In this document: one piece after another, positions 23,820-35,597 of the stretch
Layout: each line of letters starts with the position of its first letter
How positions within the stretch are numbered: the stretch's first letter is position 1
From: Cerioporus squamosus
Taxonomy: Eukaryota; Basidiomycota; Agaricomycetes; Polyporales; Polyporaceae
Direction of reading: 5' to 3'
Assembly (NCBI GenBank): GCA_022592435.1
Contig: JABYQS010000139.1
Coordinates: forward strand, 1 to 64,000
DNA: 64,000 bases
Program-made: the position numbers and the translations under genes
Notes under the pieces: model-generated
Databases searched by the model: none
Told to the model about the DNA's origin: nothing
The model's input: the letters and a program-made list of their open reading frames with translations, nothing else

Positions 23820-25540
23820 CTAAGCCACCTCGACCGCAAAACCCATTGCCCGTTTGCCAATGGGGTCCACGATATCGTCCACCTTCCCAACGCCAACACA
23901 ATCTATCTCACCCTTGTTGGTCGGGAAGTCGGGCGGCGCGATGCCTCTGAGGAAGCTCTCCTTCTGCTTCTCCACGTACGCGGCATTAGCGGGCGTGTAA
24001 GGCATGGCCGGGATGTACATGACCGTGGAGTCTTCCTTTCCGACGTGCTGCTTCTCGACTGCGTGGATGACATCCTGCACAAACGTCGTCAGATGTCGAC
24101 ATCTGGACGACAGCAAGTACGAAAACACTGACGCAGTGCCAGAAAACCATGTCGCCCGGATACACCTTCGGGACCGAGACCATCGTCTCGTCAAGCTTGA
24201 GGTGTGGGTGAGTGGTCGTGTTCGGGCGGGGTCCAATGAACGCCTCTCCGAACGAGTAGATACCGGGAAAGTCGGGGTTCGAGATGTCTGTGTAGGACTC
24301 TGTGCTCAGTCTCGCAGCCTTGTGAGCCATGCAGTGGACTCCTTGGCTGCTCACCAAACTGCCAGTCGTTAGGGTCGAACGACTCCGCGCTTCGCCCCTC
24401 TTTCGGCGAGAAGAACGGACGGAGAATCGTGTACGCGTTCGACAGGATGACGTTCGGAAAGACCTGCAGCGTGCCTTCGTTGGGCGCGGTCTCGCTCAGC
24501 GCGAGCCAGCCCTGGTACGTCCGGAAGACGGTCGCCTTCGATCCCTCGTCAAATCAGACACACATGTCATTGCAGTCGATGACACGGGAATAAGGTTCAC
24601 CTGGTTCGGCCGCTTGTAGAGCGAGCTCCGCGCGTGGATGCGGTTCTCGAGGTCGTACGGGTCGTGCTCGCGCCAGTTCCCGCTGAGGATGTCGGCGAAG
24701 CAGCCGCGGAAGAATTTGTCCTCCCACCGCTCGATTCCGCCGCCTACAAGGTCGTCGTACTCGGAAATCAGCAATCGTTCTAGCAGCGCTTGGCAGAGAC
24801 GTACCGTCGACGTGTGGTGGATGCGCATCCCACTGGCGCCAGGGTGGCGGATGCGGAAGCGGTCCGCGTACATGAGAGGCTTCTCGAGGTCGACATTCTC
24901 CACCTTGTTCCCGTTCTTCGTGTGGTACATCTTGTTAAGCCAGGTCGTCGCCGCCAGCACGTTCGGGTGAGAACGCCCCCGGATTTGGGACTTCGTCCAG
25001 CTGCACCATGATAAGTAGTATAAGTCAGCTGGAGATCTTTCCGTCTGGGCGGAGTACTCACTAGAGCTGGAAGAACTGCTTGTCGTTCTCGGGCATACCT
25101 GCAGTGGAGCATGTCAGGATTTGTCAGATCCCTGGAGATGCTGCGAGGACCTACCATCCACGGGGTTCTTCGAGACATACTCCCGCAACCACGCTTGCCA
25201 AGTCCTCGCCTCCTCGTCATCCACGACATCGCGAATGACCAGACATCCCTTCCTCCGGATCTCCGCCACACGCTCATCGCTCAAGCTACCAAGCTCGCCG
25301 AACTTGACCTCGGGCACACCCTGTCCATTTGGCGCGTGTCAGTGCCCAACTCTGCAAGCAAGATGATGCACGCACCTGCGACCCTTGACTGGCGATCTCC
25401 TTCGTAACCCTCTCAGCCTCAGCAAGTATCTCGCCCCACGCCTTCGTCACATTCGCCTCGAAGTCGGGATACGATGCCGCGATCTCCTTCTTGAGGTCCA
25501 CGAACCGAGGCGGCAACGGTCCGAACTGCGATGTCGACAT
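23820..25540 (-). CDS. DUF1479 putative Fe/2OG-type oxygenase, with a frame conflict
   Basis: Eight exons: 25540-25376, 25320-25155, 25098-25062, 25000-24805, 24743-24601, 24535-24355, 24287-24133, 24074-23820; about 432 aa. Conserved DUF1479 blocks include MPENDKQFFQLYW, RGRSHPNVL, YADRFRIRHPG, GGIERWEDKFF, FRTYQGWLALSE, YPGDMVFWHCDVIHAVE and YIPAMPYTPANAAYVE. The family resembles iron/2-oxoglutarate oxygenases; no substrate is known to me. The summed exons are one base short of a multiple of three. Exon 4 runs in frame until RIRHPGASG, but the expected metal-binding HVDGG appears only in the next frame. A single-base deletion near 24829-24840 would explain this (true mutation, assembly error or unusual splicing). 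Convergent with cyanase, 125 bp apart. Confidence 0.82.
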
Positions 25541-26342
25541 CTTCGAATGGAGTTCGTGCTGTTCGTCCTGGAGCTCCTCAGTCCACCGGCAGCAGTCTCT
25601 ATCTGTTGGGATAGAAGGGGCGAATTGCGGATGGGGTCCTGCAGCTATAAGTACGTCCTCTCCATCGCAATCGCTGGCCGCCTAGATAGACATCGACGGC
25701 GTGCCGGACGCCATCCCACAAGGCAAAGTCACAGGGTTCCTCCTGTGTGAGGAAGAGAAGATCACGGGGGGTCCTGTATGAGAACATACATGTACCATAG
25801 TAGGCTCTGGAGTCTGATCTGAACTTACTACGGCCAGAGGTAGCCGCATCGTCGCGCATGTCCAGGCTCGAGCACCACACAAACAGAGTCGTTGAGTTTC
25901 CCGGCCATCCTTGGTCAAGTAACGTCCTGTGGTAAAGAGCTTCGGCTTCCAAGTTGTTTGCGGATGTCGGCGGTATCTTGCAAGCTGCCTCGACCCGGAG
26001 ATACATCGGGGAAACCTGAACGTTGCATGAGCGCTGGCGCTACGCGGATATGACCACAGTCCAGATGCACTCACCATCTGCTAAAACCAAACACCAGAGA
26101 GATCGGGGGTGGCTTCGAGGATAAAGCAGGGTATCCGCGTGGCTGATAGCGCGAGAAACGACATGCTAAAGGTTGCGTAGGGGCAATATCACTGTCATAT
26201 GCGGATCGAGAGACAGGTAGTCGTGGAGAATTACTGTACGTATGGGGATAAGCAGGACGACGTCACAAGATTATACTGGTTACACATAGCGCAGAGCAGA
26301 TCAAATCAGAGGCTAGATGGGACGAGCACGCCCGCCATCCTG
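25541..26342. other. No confidently supported gene
   Basis: On the minus strand a fragment near 25850-25925 reads like a short coding exon beginning MAGKLNDSVCVVLEPGHARR. A later frame (25690-25740) reads EEPCDFALWDGVRHAVDVYLGG. They may belong to a small unrecognised gene, but I could not join them into a convincing model. Confidence 0.25.
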
Positions 26343-28774
26343 TTATTCAGCTGCTTCGAATTCGCCCTGAGCAGGTGCTTCTGCCTCTTCTTCGTAGTAC
26401 TCCTCCTCGCCTTCGTCCTCGGCGGTTGCTTCTTGGTACTGCAAACAATATCAGTTCTTCCCTACTATGCACGCATGTCAGACATGGACGACGGACCTGC
26501 TGGTATTCGGCACTGCATAACTGGTCAGCAATCGCCCGAACAAGCGCAACGGGATGAACGTACATGAGGTCGTTGGTGTTGCTCTCGGCTTCCGAGAACT
26601 CCATAGTGTCCATGCCCTCCCCAGTGTACCAGTGCAGGTAAGCGCGACGTTTGTACATCGCGAGAAACTAGGATAAAGACGTCAGAAAGATGACACCTCC
26701 ACGCTCACCGAGACCTTACCTGAGTGAGGGTACGCTTGAACAACTCCTGCACAGATGTGGAGTTCGCCAAGCACGTCGCCGACTGAGTCTGTCCAACGGG
26801 AGGCACAGAGCACAGAGAAACGGACACATTGTCCGGGATCCACTCCACGAATTGCGAGGAATTCTTATGCTGGAGGTCATATACAGATTGCTGTGGAATG
26901 GCCGATTAGCAGGCATTTCACAGGTGAGATTGCTTCGACCTACCTCGGCTTCCTGCGACGAGACCTTGCCACGGAAGATGGTAGCGGCAGTCAGGTAACG
27001 ACTGGGCAATTGGAGGTCAGTGATGGGAAACGCCAGACAGCGTCCAGTTGACCTACCCAAACCTGGGGTCGCAGGCAACCAGAAGGTTGGCGCGGTCGAA
27101 CAGCCTAGAATGATTTGAGTTTCCGTATCTCTTGGCGAGAGATTGAACACGTACGCATTCGTGAGATCTTTCACGTTCCAGCGATGGAACGCCTTCGCCT
27201 TCGGGTCGTAGAAGGGTGCGTAGCTGGGCATGAGGAAGTGGAGCTGAAAACAAGAAGTAAGCAGTCTGGATGTGTAAAATATTGGCTGAATAGCGCACAC
27301 GAGGGAACGGAACGAGGTTCATCGCGAGCTTCCGCAGGTCTCCGTTGAGCTGCCCCGGGAAGCGCAGACTTGTGCTCACGCCGCACATCACTTGCGCCAC
27401 GACATTGTTGAGGTCGTCGAATGAGGGCTGCTTGATCTTGCGCGTCCTCTGGGTCACGTCATAGAGAGCTTCGTTGTCGATGCACATCGTCATGTCGCTG
27501 TTCTCGACCAATTGGTGAACCGACAGGAGTGCGTTGTACGGCTGGAAACAAGATCAACACTGTAGTCCTGTTGTAGGCGGCAGGGTAGAAAAACTACCTC
27601 AACGACAGTCTCGGAAACCTAGAAATGGAAGTGGTCAACAGCCAAAAACGTGTGGAATAGGCCAAGCGCAGCACACCTTAGGAGACGGGAGAATTGAGTA
27701 CGTCGCGAGCATTCTGTCAGGGTATTCCTGCATTATTCACATCAGGGGGCAGAAAGCGCGAATAGGAGGGCACACAACTTCTCGAAACTTTGACAGCAGG
27801 AGCGAGCCGAGACCTGCTCCAGTACCACCACCAAGCGAATGGAGGATTTGGAAACCCTGGAGCGCGTCGCAAGACTCCGTCTGCCTTCTAACGAGTTCCT
27901 ACACGAGACATGTTAAGCAGCGGGTTCGAATCTTACGGCAAAGGAACATACGCACAATGATGGTCTCCACGAGTTCCGCGCCTGCTCGTCCGGTGAGTGA
28001 CATAGGTTGCTTGCGTGATACATCTACACTCACCCTCGGTATAGACTGTACAAAATAAACATCAGTTGCGAGTTCGACTAGTTAACGTTGTGAGATGGCT
28101 TACATCCTTTCGCCCAGTTATTTCCTGCCCCACTGTTACCCGTTACATAGGTGTCGGGACGGTACAGTTTGCCGAGAGGACCCGACCGGATCTAGCGTCT
28201 CAACTGAACATCGTAGCGACATGACGACTTCAGGAGACAACTACTCACGCGATCGCATACACCCTCCTCCAGGTCGATCTGCATGCTCCGGGGAACGTAC
28301 TTGTTCGGCGACCCGGCAATCTCGACTTCGGTAAAGAAGACGCCAACCTACACGTAGGAAGCAGGGGATGGACATGGGATGCCTCGTCAGAGACGCCATG
28401 CAGGGCACACGAACGCACGTACCCTCGCAAGTTGTAGAGGGTCATTGCCCTGGTAATGCTGCAGCCCACGACATCGCGTGAATAATGAGCTCCGCGAGCA
28501 TGCACACAGACCAAAATGCGCACCCCATCGTCGTCCAGGCCATGCTCAGCGAGGAGCATGCGCCAGAAGCTCTCTCCGACCTGATTACCGGCCTGCGAGT
28601 CGCCACCGCGAGCTCCAGTCAGCCCTCACGCGCCCTACGACAGCAACACCCGGACAGATCGTCTGCATACCTGTCCAGTCTGCGCAAGAGAACGAGCGAG
28701 TGAGCACGACGTGGAACGAGCAGGATAATCGATGCGCGCGTACTGACTTGCACGTTCACAATCTCGCGCGGCAT
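26343..28774 (-). CDS. Divergent beta-tubulin
   Basis: Beta-tubulin of 460 aa assembled from 19 exons, first 28774-28748 and last 26438-26343. Three exons are very small: 28679-28671 (9 nt, TGQ), 28045-28034 (12 nt) and 26512-26497 (16 nt). The GTP-binding loop [62 protein letters not shown] and the acidic C-terminal tail [21 protein letters not shown] are all present. The sequence departs from ordinary fungal beta-tubulin at many normally invariant sites: it starts MPREIVNVQ, has GVCDRIRSG and [10 protein letters not shown], and reads YSILPSPK where TFSVVPSPK is usual. In reference numbering it has Tyr167, Met198 and Met200. It is best read as a second, specialised beta-tubulin paralogue. 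The open frame and intact motifs argue that it is functional. Confidence 0.93.
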
Positions 28775-29284
28775 GTTGTGTAGCTACGCTTTGCCCTTGG
28801 CTCCGAGTGCGTGTTGGTGTTGTTTGAGACGGTCGACGACAGCGAGGAGTACTCGTGAAGCGGATGTATGCGCAACGTCGAGCGGAAGCGGGAAGAGGGA
28901 AGAACAGGGTACAGGGTGAGGCGGGCGCGGGGACGATTTATGTGACGTCTTGGGACGAGCTCGGACTCTGGATCCGGTGATGCTCCCCAACTCAGCTTGA
29001 TCGGCTTGTCGGGAGCCGCCGAGCCGCCTTGTCGGTTCGGTACTAATAGTCGCGTACTAGTGCTAGCCAGAGGCATCTGAGCTGCTTGACTCACATATGG
29101 TGGCCGCGGTGCACTCGCAGTCATCGCAGGGAAGTCAGAAGAGCGCTGGATGTGAAAGCAAGCTACCGCTACAACAAGGGATCCAAGAGGTGCTAGTACA
29201 GTTTTCTATTTACAAACGAGGACGCGGTGCCTCGGAGCACGGAGAAAGCAGGTCAGAAGAACGACCACAGCCGGCTGCGGTTGT
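28775..29284. other. Tubulin upstream region / AA14-B downstream region
   Basis: Between the tubulin start and the proposed AA14-B stop there is no supported gene. This should contain the tubulin promoter; no clear TATA element was seen. Confidence 0.4.
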
Positions 29285-31371
29285 TCAGCTTCCTATGTCT
29301 GCGCAGACCGGGATGCGAGAAAGCAGGGAAGAGTCTTCGACCTGTCCTTCCATGTGCTCTTGCGACGACGACGAGCGGTCCAGCTGTGGCCCTTGCGACG
29401 GGATCACGACGCGCCTGCGGAGGACTTTGTGCTTGCCAAACTCGCGTTTACTGTTCACGCAGCAGGTAGGTCAGCAGGCGCTCTGGTCATCTCGATAGCA
29501 AAGATCGTGCATGACTCACCAGACTGTTCCTGCGGTCGTAGAGTCCGCAGCGAGGACTCCTCCATACCGGACAACCGTGCTGCCACCCGTATTTGCGGCC
29601 AGCTCGCTCCCGCCTGAGGCGGCAGAAGAGGGTATAGGTCCCAACACAATCGTCGAAGCTGCGACTACTGACTGGGTGTCGGTGCTGACTGGGGCCGAAG
29701 GGGCCGATTGGGTGGCCATGAACGCGGAGGAGGACGGCGTCGAGGACACCGCCCCTGCGCTGACTCCAATAGAGTCAGATACAGGTATCGAGGAACTTGA
29801 GAGAATCGAGGAGGAGGATGAGATGGCGGCAGATGCGGTCCCGACCGACGTTGGCGCCGGCTGCGCAGTCACAGTGACTACTACCGTGCTGACTACCACG
29901 GAAGTTGACACCGCAACAGATGCGCTGGACGGCTGGGAGAAGGAAGGTATCGACGAGGAGCCGGTGGACAGCGGAAGGCTGGGCTCTGGAATAGATATGG
30001 ATGATGATACGGAAGCGGCCGCTGTCTGCGAGAGGGTAGAGACGGTGTACGAAGATGAGACTGGGGATATGGAAGAGGTGGCGCTGGAGGTGGTGACGGC
30101 ACTGGCTTGTGCACTACTAGAGGATGCGTCCACTGTGCTGGTGGATTGGATGGAAGATGATGAGGCAGCCGAGGGTTCCGACGAGGCCGACGACGAAGCT
30201 CCCGGGGCAGGGCCGAGGAAGGGCGTCGGGACGAACGTCGAGTTCACGCTAGGTGCCGGAGGTCCGCCGGGTACGAGTCCACAAAGATGTCGTCCTGCGC
30301 ACCATCCTTGAAGTTGTACAGGTCAGTGTAGAACGGCGGGGCGTATTGGCCCTCGAACATCTATCGCGCGGATGAGTAACCTTAAGGTAGAACACGAGAG
30401 CGCATGACGTACGTTGTTCTGTTCCTTTTGAAACCAGTAGAAGGGCTGCTTTGCTCCGTACGTGCAGTTGCCGGGTGCAGCGTCTGGCTTGCCATAGTCC
30501 GGATCAGCGCCACAACGACGGGGAAGCTTAGGCTTCGCGAGCGCGACGTTCGACGTCGAGTTCGTCACCTTGCACTTAAATCCGTTCATGTAGTCTGCAG
30601 AAAGCATTGGTTAACCAGATCCAGGTGGTAGAGACAACCACATGAACATACTCTGCTCTCCGCCACTGTCGTCCTAAGAGACACATCTAGTGAGCTGCAG
30701 CGCTTCGTGGGGAGCCGGAAGCAACCTACCGCATGAATCCAGAACCAAGCGCAGTGGCAGCCGTCCTCCGGGCAAGGCGGCATCCTCGCGGGCACTTGGA
30801 AGTCCGTGAACCGTGTCCAGACACAGGTCTGGTTGACGCTGAACACGGTGAAGTCCTCCGGTTTGATCTTCGTCACGTCGCTCTCATATGCAATGGCCAA
30901 CGCGCAACCCTTGAGGTCGTTGAACCCAGTCGTGTGCATCGACCCGTTGGGGAAGCTACCGTCACTGGACGGGCACGGGTCGTTGCCTGACTGGAGATCG
31001 GTGCCGTTGTCCTCCTTCTTGGAAGCGAAGAAGGACGTGACCGACTTGTCGCACGCGAGTTCCGTGGTGGCGGCCTGGCCGGCGGGTAACTCGAAGAAGT
31101 CTCCGGGGTTCGGAGGGTATTTGGTATGGTTGTGGAACCACCACTGCTCGAATGTGAAGCCCTGGAGCGGCGCGACCGGTCGGTTGTCGTAACCGACTTG
31201 TTTACTGTCTGCGTCGGTCCAGTTGAAGCCGTACATGCTGGTGTGAAACATCGCTATTCGTCGGAGACCGGTCAGTAGCCATGACGAGGGCCATAGGTTA
31301 TAGCACTCACCAATGTGAGCCGAGACGAGGGGCAAGGCACCCGCAATGGCGAGTAGGAGGGCAGGAAGCAT
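29285..31371 (-). CDS. AA14-family lytic polysaccharide monooxygenase (copy B), frame break before the tail
   Basis: Exons: 31371-31311, 31253-30730, 30673-30652 (22 nt), 30594-30413, 30360-29520, 29450-29285. The signal peptide ends at Ala18 and His19 becomes the mature N-terminus. Core motifs: [66 protein letters not shown] and [16 protein letters not shown]. Directly after DSY, at about 30268-30273, the frame shifts by one base. The straight reading stops at 30244 (301 aa), while the other frame continues for more than 240 codons as a Ser/Thr/Ala-rich linker and then a basic tail ([15 protein letters not shown]). The core enzyme is therefore intact but the tail may not be translated. A 26-nt micro-intron would restore the frame but is implausibly short. 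Confidence 0.85.
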
Positions 31372-32726
31372 TATGTCTGGCGTCACGCGATTGCGTCGTT
31401 GGGGCAAGGGGCAAGGGCAGGGCAAGGGTATAGTAGTCTAGCAAGTCTAGGAGTGCGAGAGGTGTGTCTAGTGTGTCGGACCAGCCTAAGTAGAGAGTCC
31501 CGAGCTGGAGAACCTGTCTCCGAGGTATGAAGCCGAAATGAGAGCCAGCTGTGAATCGACCAAGTCGATGGGGCCGACCGCTGTTCGCCCGCCAGCATAA
31601 TATACAACGCTCGGCAACGAGATAATAAGAGTCTATTAAAAGAGTAGTTATTGTTCGCGCTATGGACCTGGACAGCCTGGAGGTCAGAACAATAAGGCAC
31701 TTATGGAGATGTCACCGTACTCACTCTATATATGCCCGCTCTACTCTCCAATCCGAGCTGTCAATGCAAGACGCAAGATGTTGTGAGACATAGACGTCAA
31801 GTTGCTAGTACTAGTAAGTGTCGACCTTGGGCGCCTGGGCCGCCATGGATGTCGTTCAGCGGCACGTCGTCGCGACGAGTTAGGCGCCAAGCGCTCAGAT
31901 GGTGGCCAAATAAGGCCAAGCAGCCTACACACGATCATGTGACCGTCGCGTCTCAAGCAGGCTGAGCGTCTCCGAGCCGTGTTTTGGTGTTTGGCATTTG
32001 CCATTGCATGCACGCCTTCTACGGACCACAGGAATCGACGGCGACGTTCGCGCGTCAGCTTCAGTGAGTATGCGACTACTACGAGGAATAATGGGGTGAG
32101 TTAGTTGCAGACGTGGTACGAAGATGTGGCTTGCTACTGGCTGATCTGACTGTATGGATCTCAAGTATGCAACAAATTAGCTACTCGGGCTGTTCATGCC
32201 ATGCGCAACGTATGACCATGACGTGAGCGGTTGAGTACTTGTCTGGAGCTAATTCATGATACCCCACAGCGTACGCGGTGACTGTGCTCTGCGGAGAGTT
32301 ACGGGCCGTCATGCATCCTCCTTTGCCCCCACCCAGCCGGCCAACGCTCGGGCGGTACTGAGCCGGCTCCTCGAATTCCGGTTTGTCCTGCACCGCCCTG
32401 TACGCAATGCGATCGGGACTGGCGACGCACAGAAACCTGCGCTCGAGTGGTTGTGAATGTGCATCCGTCAGTCCGGATTCCAACGGTCTACGGGCACATG
32501 CACAGCACCGACCCATCGAAGGAGCGACGCACTCGGATGCCCATTCAGATCTGGACCAACCCTGCTGCACAGGCACCACTCGCTTCCGCCCTCTGAAACT
32601 ACATAAGGACCCATGCAGCACACTCCAGCTCTCACAATCATTCCACACTCGCATTTACAATCATCAAGACCACTACCACTTGCTCTACTCCTCAGGCAAC
32701 ATCTTCGTCTTCCGACACGCGTCACC
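31372..32726. other. Intergenic region between AA14-B and the acidic gene
   Basis: No supported gene. Promoters of two divergent genes lie here. A CATAAGG element at about 32602, some 125 bp before the ATG at 32727, is a weak TATA candidate. Confidence 0.4.
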
Positions 32727-33987
32727 ATGATGTCCTTCGTCGAGACCAACACCACCACCCTCGGCCTCGGCATATCTTTTGACTCCTCGGACAGCTTCAG
32801 CAGCAGTCCTTCCATCTCATCGAGCCCCGGCAGTCCCGGGAGCCTCTTCTCGGACGTCGCGCACGCCTCGTCCGCGTCCGAGGGGGCTCTGGGCGACTCC
32901 TCAGACGAGGACAACTTCACCGTCTACTCCGACGACGACATGAACATTTTCTACGTCGACCGGCGCGAACTCGTAGATCAGCAGACGCAAGTCACCGACT
33001 GCCCGACGTGAGTCTCGCTGCCTGCTCCTCTCTCTCTAGTGTCGTGCTAACCTGAACGCGATCAGTAGTTGGAAACCTCAGGTTGACCGTCCTCGGGCCA
33101 TTCGTAAGGACTCCCTCGAGTTGTACCAGACCGACTCAGATGCTATGGGGGGTTATGAGAGCGACGCAGACGACCAGCTCGACGAGCTCCTCTGGCGTCG
33201 CTGCCGAGCGAAGAGGCGTCGCGCCAGCCGCTCATGCGTGCGCTTCCACGTCGAGGATTCCGAGCCCACCTTCGAGATGGTCACTCCGTTCCCGCCTGCT
33301 GAGCAAGCGGCAACAACGACCCCCAAGGTCCCGACTCCACACTCCATCGAGGACGACCAGCACGTCGACGAGGCTGTCCGCGACGTAAACATGGAGGAAC
33401 CCCAGGAGTTCGCGCACGAGACCGAGTTCTCGCGACTCATGGGCGAGATGGATATGCCGTCCGACTCCGACTCCGACTACGAAGAGTTCTACAGCTCCGA
33501 CGAAGAGCCCCCGCGCCCGAAGCGCGTTCATTACACCTCCGAGCAGCTCGAAGTCACCTGGGTTGACCCGCCCGCCATGACGGAACAGCAGGTCACGGAG
33601 GTGCGCCGGGGATACGCGCTTGGTCTTCCTATGGAGGACATGTTCCCGATCACATACACATACTCCACGCCGTTCAACGCCGTTGCGCATGTCTCACCGG
33701 CATCCAACAACGCCTGCTCGTCCGAGGAGCAGAGTAGTACTAGCACCTCGGACAGCATGGAAACGATCGACTTGAACACCGACGGTGACGAAGGCCAGGT
33801 GGCCGATGGGCATGTTGCTCAGTACCCCTCTGCGGCCTCGAACTCCGCGCCTGCGCTTCAACTTGGACCTTTCTGCGTCCTCGAAGGCCCACTGGTGCCG
33901 ATCGCTGGCCCGATGCTCTGCAGCTCACCTATCTCGGAGAAGAGGCGACGGAGCTTGGAGAAGTCTGGACTTCTCCCCACGGAGTAA
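32727..33987 (+). CDS. Acidic, Ser-rich protein of unknown function
   Basis: Two exons (32727-33007, 33066-33987) encode 400 aa. The N-terminal ~50 residues are Ser-rich (SSDSFSSSPSISSSPGSP). Acidic clusters recur (SSDEDNFTVYSDDDM, SDSDSDYEEFYSSDEE). One basic cluster, RRCRAKRRRASR (about residues 135-147), could be a nuclear localisation signal, and the C-terminus ends with KRRRSLEKSG. There is no signal peptide or membrane segment. No family is recognised. The composition is typical of intrinsically disordered regulatory proteins. It lies between AA14-B and AA14-C, but nothing ties it functionally to them. Confidence 0.65.
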
Positions 33988-34181
33988 AGGTGCTCCCGTA
34001 CTCACGGACTATACAAACGGACAGTGTATGCGTACTGTTACAACGTCTGTTCGGAGAATACGCGTTCTATAATCACACTACTAAATGACATCTTGTAACC
34101 AAGCTAGCGATACATAGCGACCCAGTCCCATATCGTGAAGGTTCATCAAAACAACGTGAGAGCAAACACCAGGCAAAGAGA

Positions 34182-35597
34182 TCAGAAGGGATGCCAGAGG
34201 CTGAAAGATCTCCCCTTCTTTGAGTGTGCGTACAACTCGAACCCAAACAAAGAGCGTTTGCGAACCGCGGTACCATTCGCGCGCCGTAGTTTGCTGATGA
34301 AAACATCTCAGTACTCAGCATCGCGAAGGAAAAGTTGGATGGACTGACCAGATGGAACAGCGACCCGGAGGCGTACCGAAAGGGGCCTGGCCAGTGGGCT
34401 GAGACGTAGGCGCAGAGGGCGGCACGGTTGATGAAGTAGCAGCCGCCGTCGATGACGGCTCGAGCGGCGTAGGAACCACAGTCTGGTTTGCACTTGGGAC
34501 TGGGATCACGGCATACGAGTCTACAAAGATGTCGTCCTGCGCTCCATCCTTGAAGTTGTACAAGTCGGTGTAGAAGGGTGGTGCGTACGTTCCTTCGAAC
34601 ATCTGCGCGCGGAGGTTGAGTGTGCAAACATGCTGGTGAGGAAAGGACCTTACATTATTACGTTCGGCCTGGAACCAGTAGAACGGCTGCTTGGCACCAT
34701 ACGTACAGTTCCCGGGGACTGTATCTGCCTTCCCGTTGTCCGGGTCCGCGCCGCATCGTCGTGGAACCTGCGGCTTCGCGAGTGCGACGTTGGAGGTTGC
34801 GCCCGTAACGTTGCACTTGAAACCATTCATGTAGTCTATCGGGCCTGTGTCAGCCGACCAACAGCAGACCAGATGATCCGTGACATACTCTGTTCCCCGC
34901 CACTGTCTTGCTATACCCAGGTGTCAGCCTCCCGGGTCCGTCACAACGTACATATGGCTGCACAACTCACCGAATGGATCCAGAACCATGCACAATGACA
35001 CCCACCCTCCGGACAAGGCGGCATCCGCGCCGGGACCTGGAAGTCCGTGAACCGTGTCCACACGCACGTCTGGTTAATGCTGAACACGGTGAAGTCCTCC
35101 GGCTTGATCTTCGTGACGTCGGACTCGTACGCGATGGCCAGCGCGCAGCCCTTCAGGTCGTTGAAGTCAACGGTGTGCATCGCTCCGCTGGGGAAGCTAC
35201 CATCGGCCGATGGACATGGGTTGTCACCCTGGCGCACGTCGCCACCCTCGGACGATGCGAAGTATGACGTGAGCCCTTTGTTGCACGCGATCTCTGCGGT
35301 GGCGGGCTTTCCGGCGGGAAGTTCAAAGAAATCGCCTGGGTTCGGCGGGTAGTCGAGATGGCCGTGGAACCACCATTGATCGAAGGTGTAGTTCGTGAGC
35401 GGAGCGACGGGGCGGTTGTCGTAAGGAAACGTTTTGTCGGTGACGTTGAAGCCGTACATGCTTGGATGCCAGATCGCTGGAGGATGAAGTCAGTATACAG
35501 CCTCTTACGATCCATTATGAAGCTCACAAGCATGTGCACGGGCGTCACGGACAGCAAGAGAAGCAAGGGCAAAAGAAAGGAAGGCTGAAGGTAGCAT
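34182..35597 (-). CDS. AA14-family lytic polysaccharide monooxygenase (copy C)
   Basis: Exons: 35597-35528, 35476-34971, 34910-34889 (22 nt), 34835-34654, 34602-34349, 34293-34182; 381 aa. The signal peptide ends at Ala21, leaving His22 as the mature N-terminal copper ligand. Family motifs: [60 protein letters not shown] and QPFYWFQAE. After DIFVDSY a short Ser/Thr/Pro linker leads through a final intron (34348-34294) to a basic tail ([13 protein letters not shown]). All frames agree, so this copy looks intact. The shared splice positions, including the 22-nt exon, show that copies A, B and C are duplicates of one ancestor; B and C are in the same orientation 2.8 kb apart. Confidence 0.9.

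Noticed and set aside
27915..27935. GGTTCGAATC, a tRNA B-box-like sequence
   Set aside because: It lies in a short tubulin intron with no A box or pairing stems nearby.
29516..30247. Separate Ser-rich protein gene
   Set aside because: It is continuous with the AA14-B last large exon and ends at the same type of splice site as copy C, so it is the shifted tail of AA14-B.
30247..30272. A 26-nt intron restoring the AA14-B frame
   Set aside because: It has GT and AG ends and gives an in-frame join, but is far shorter than any other intron in the window; a one-base indel is simpler.
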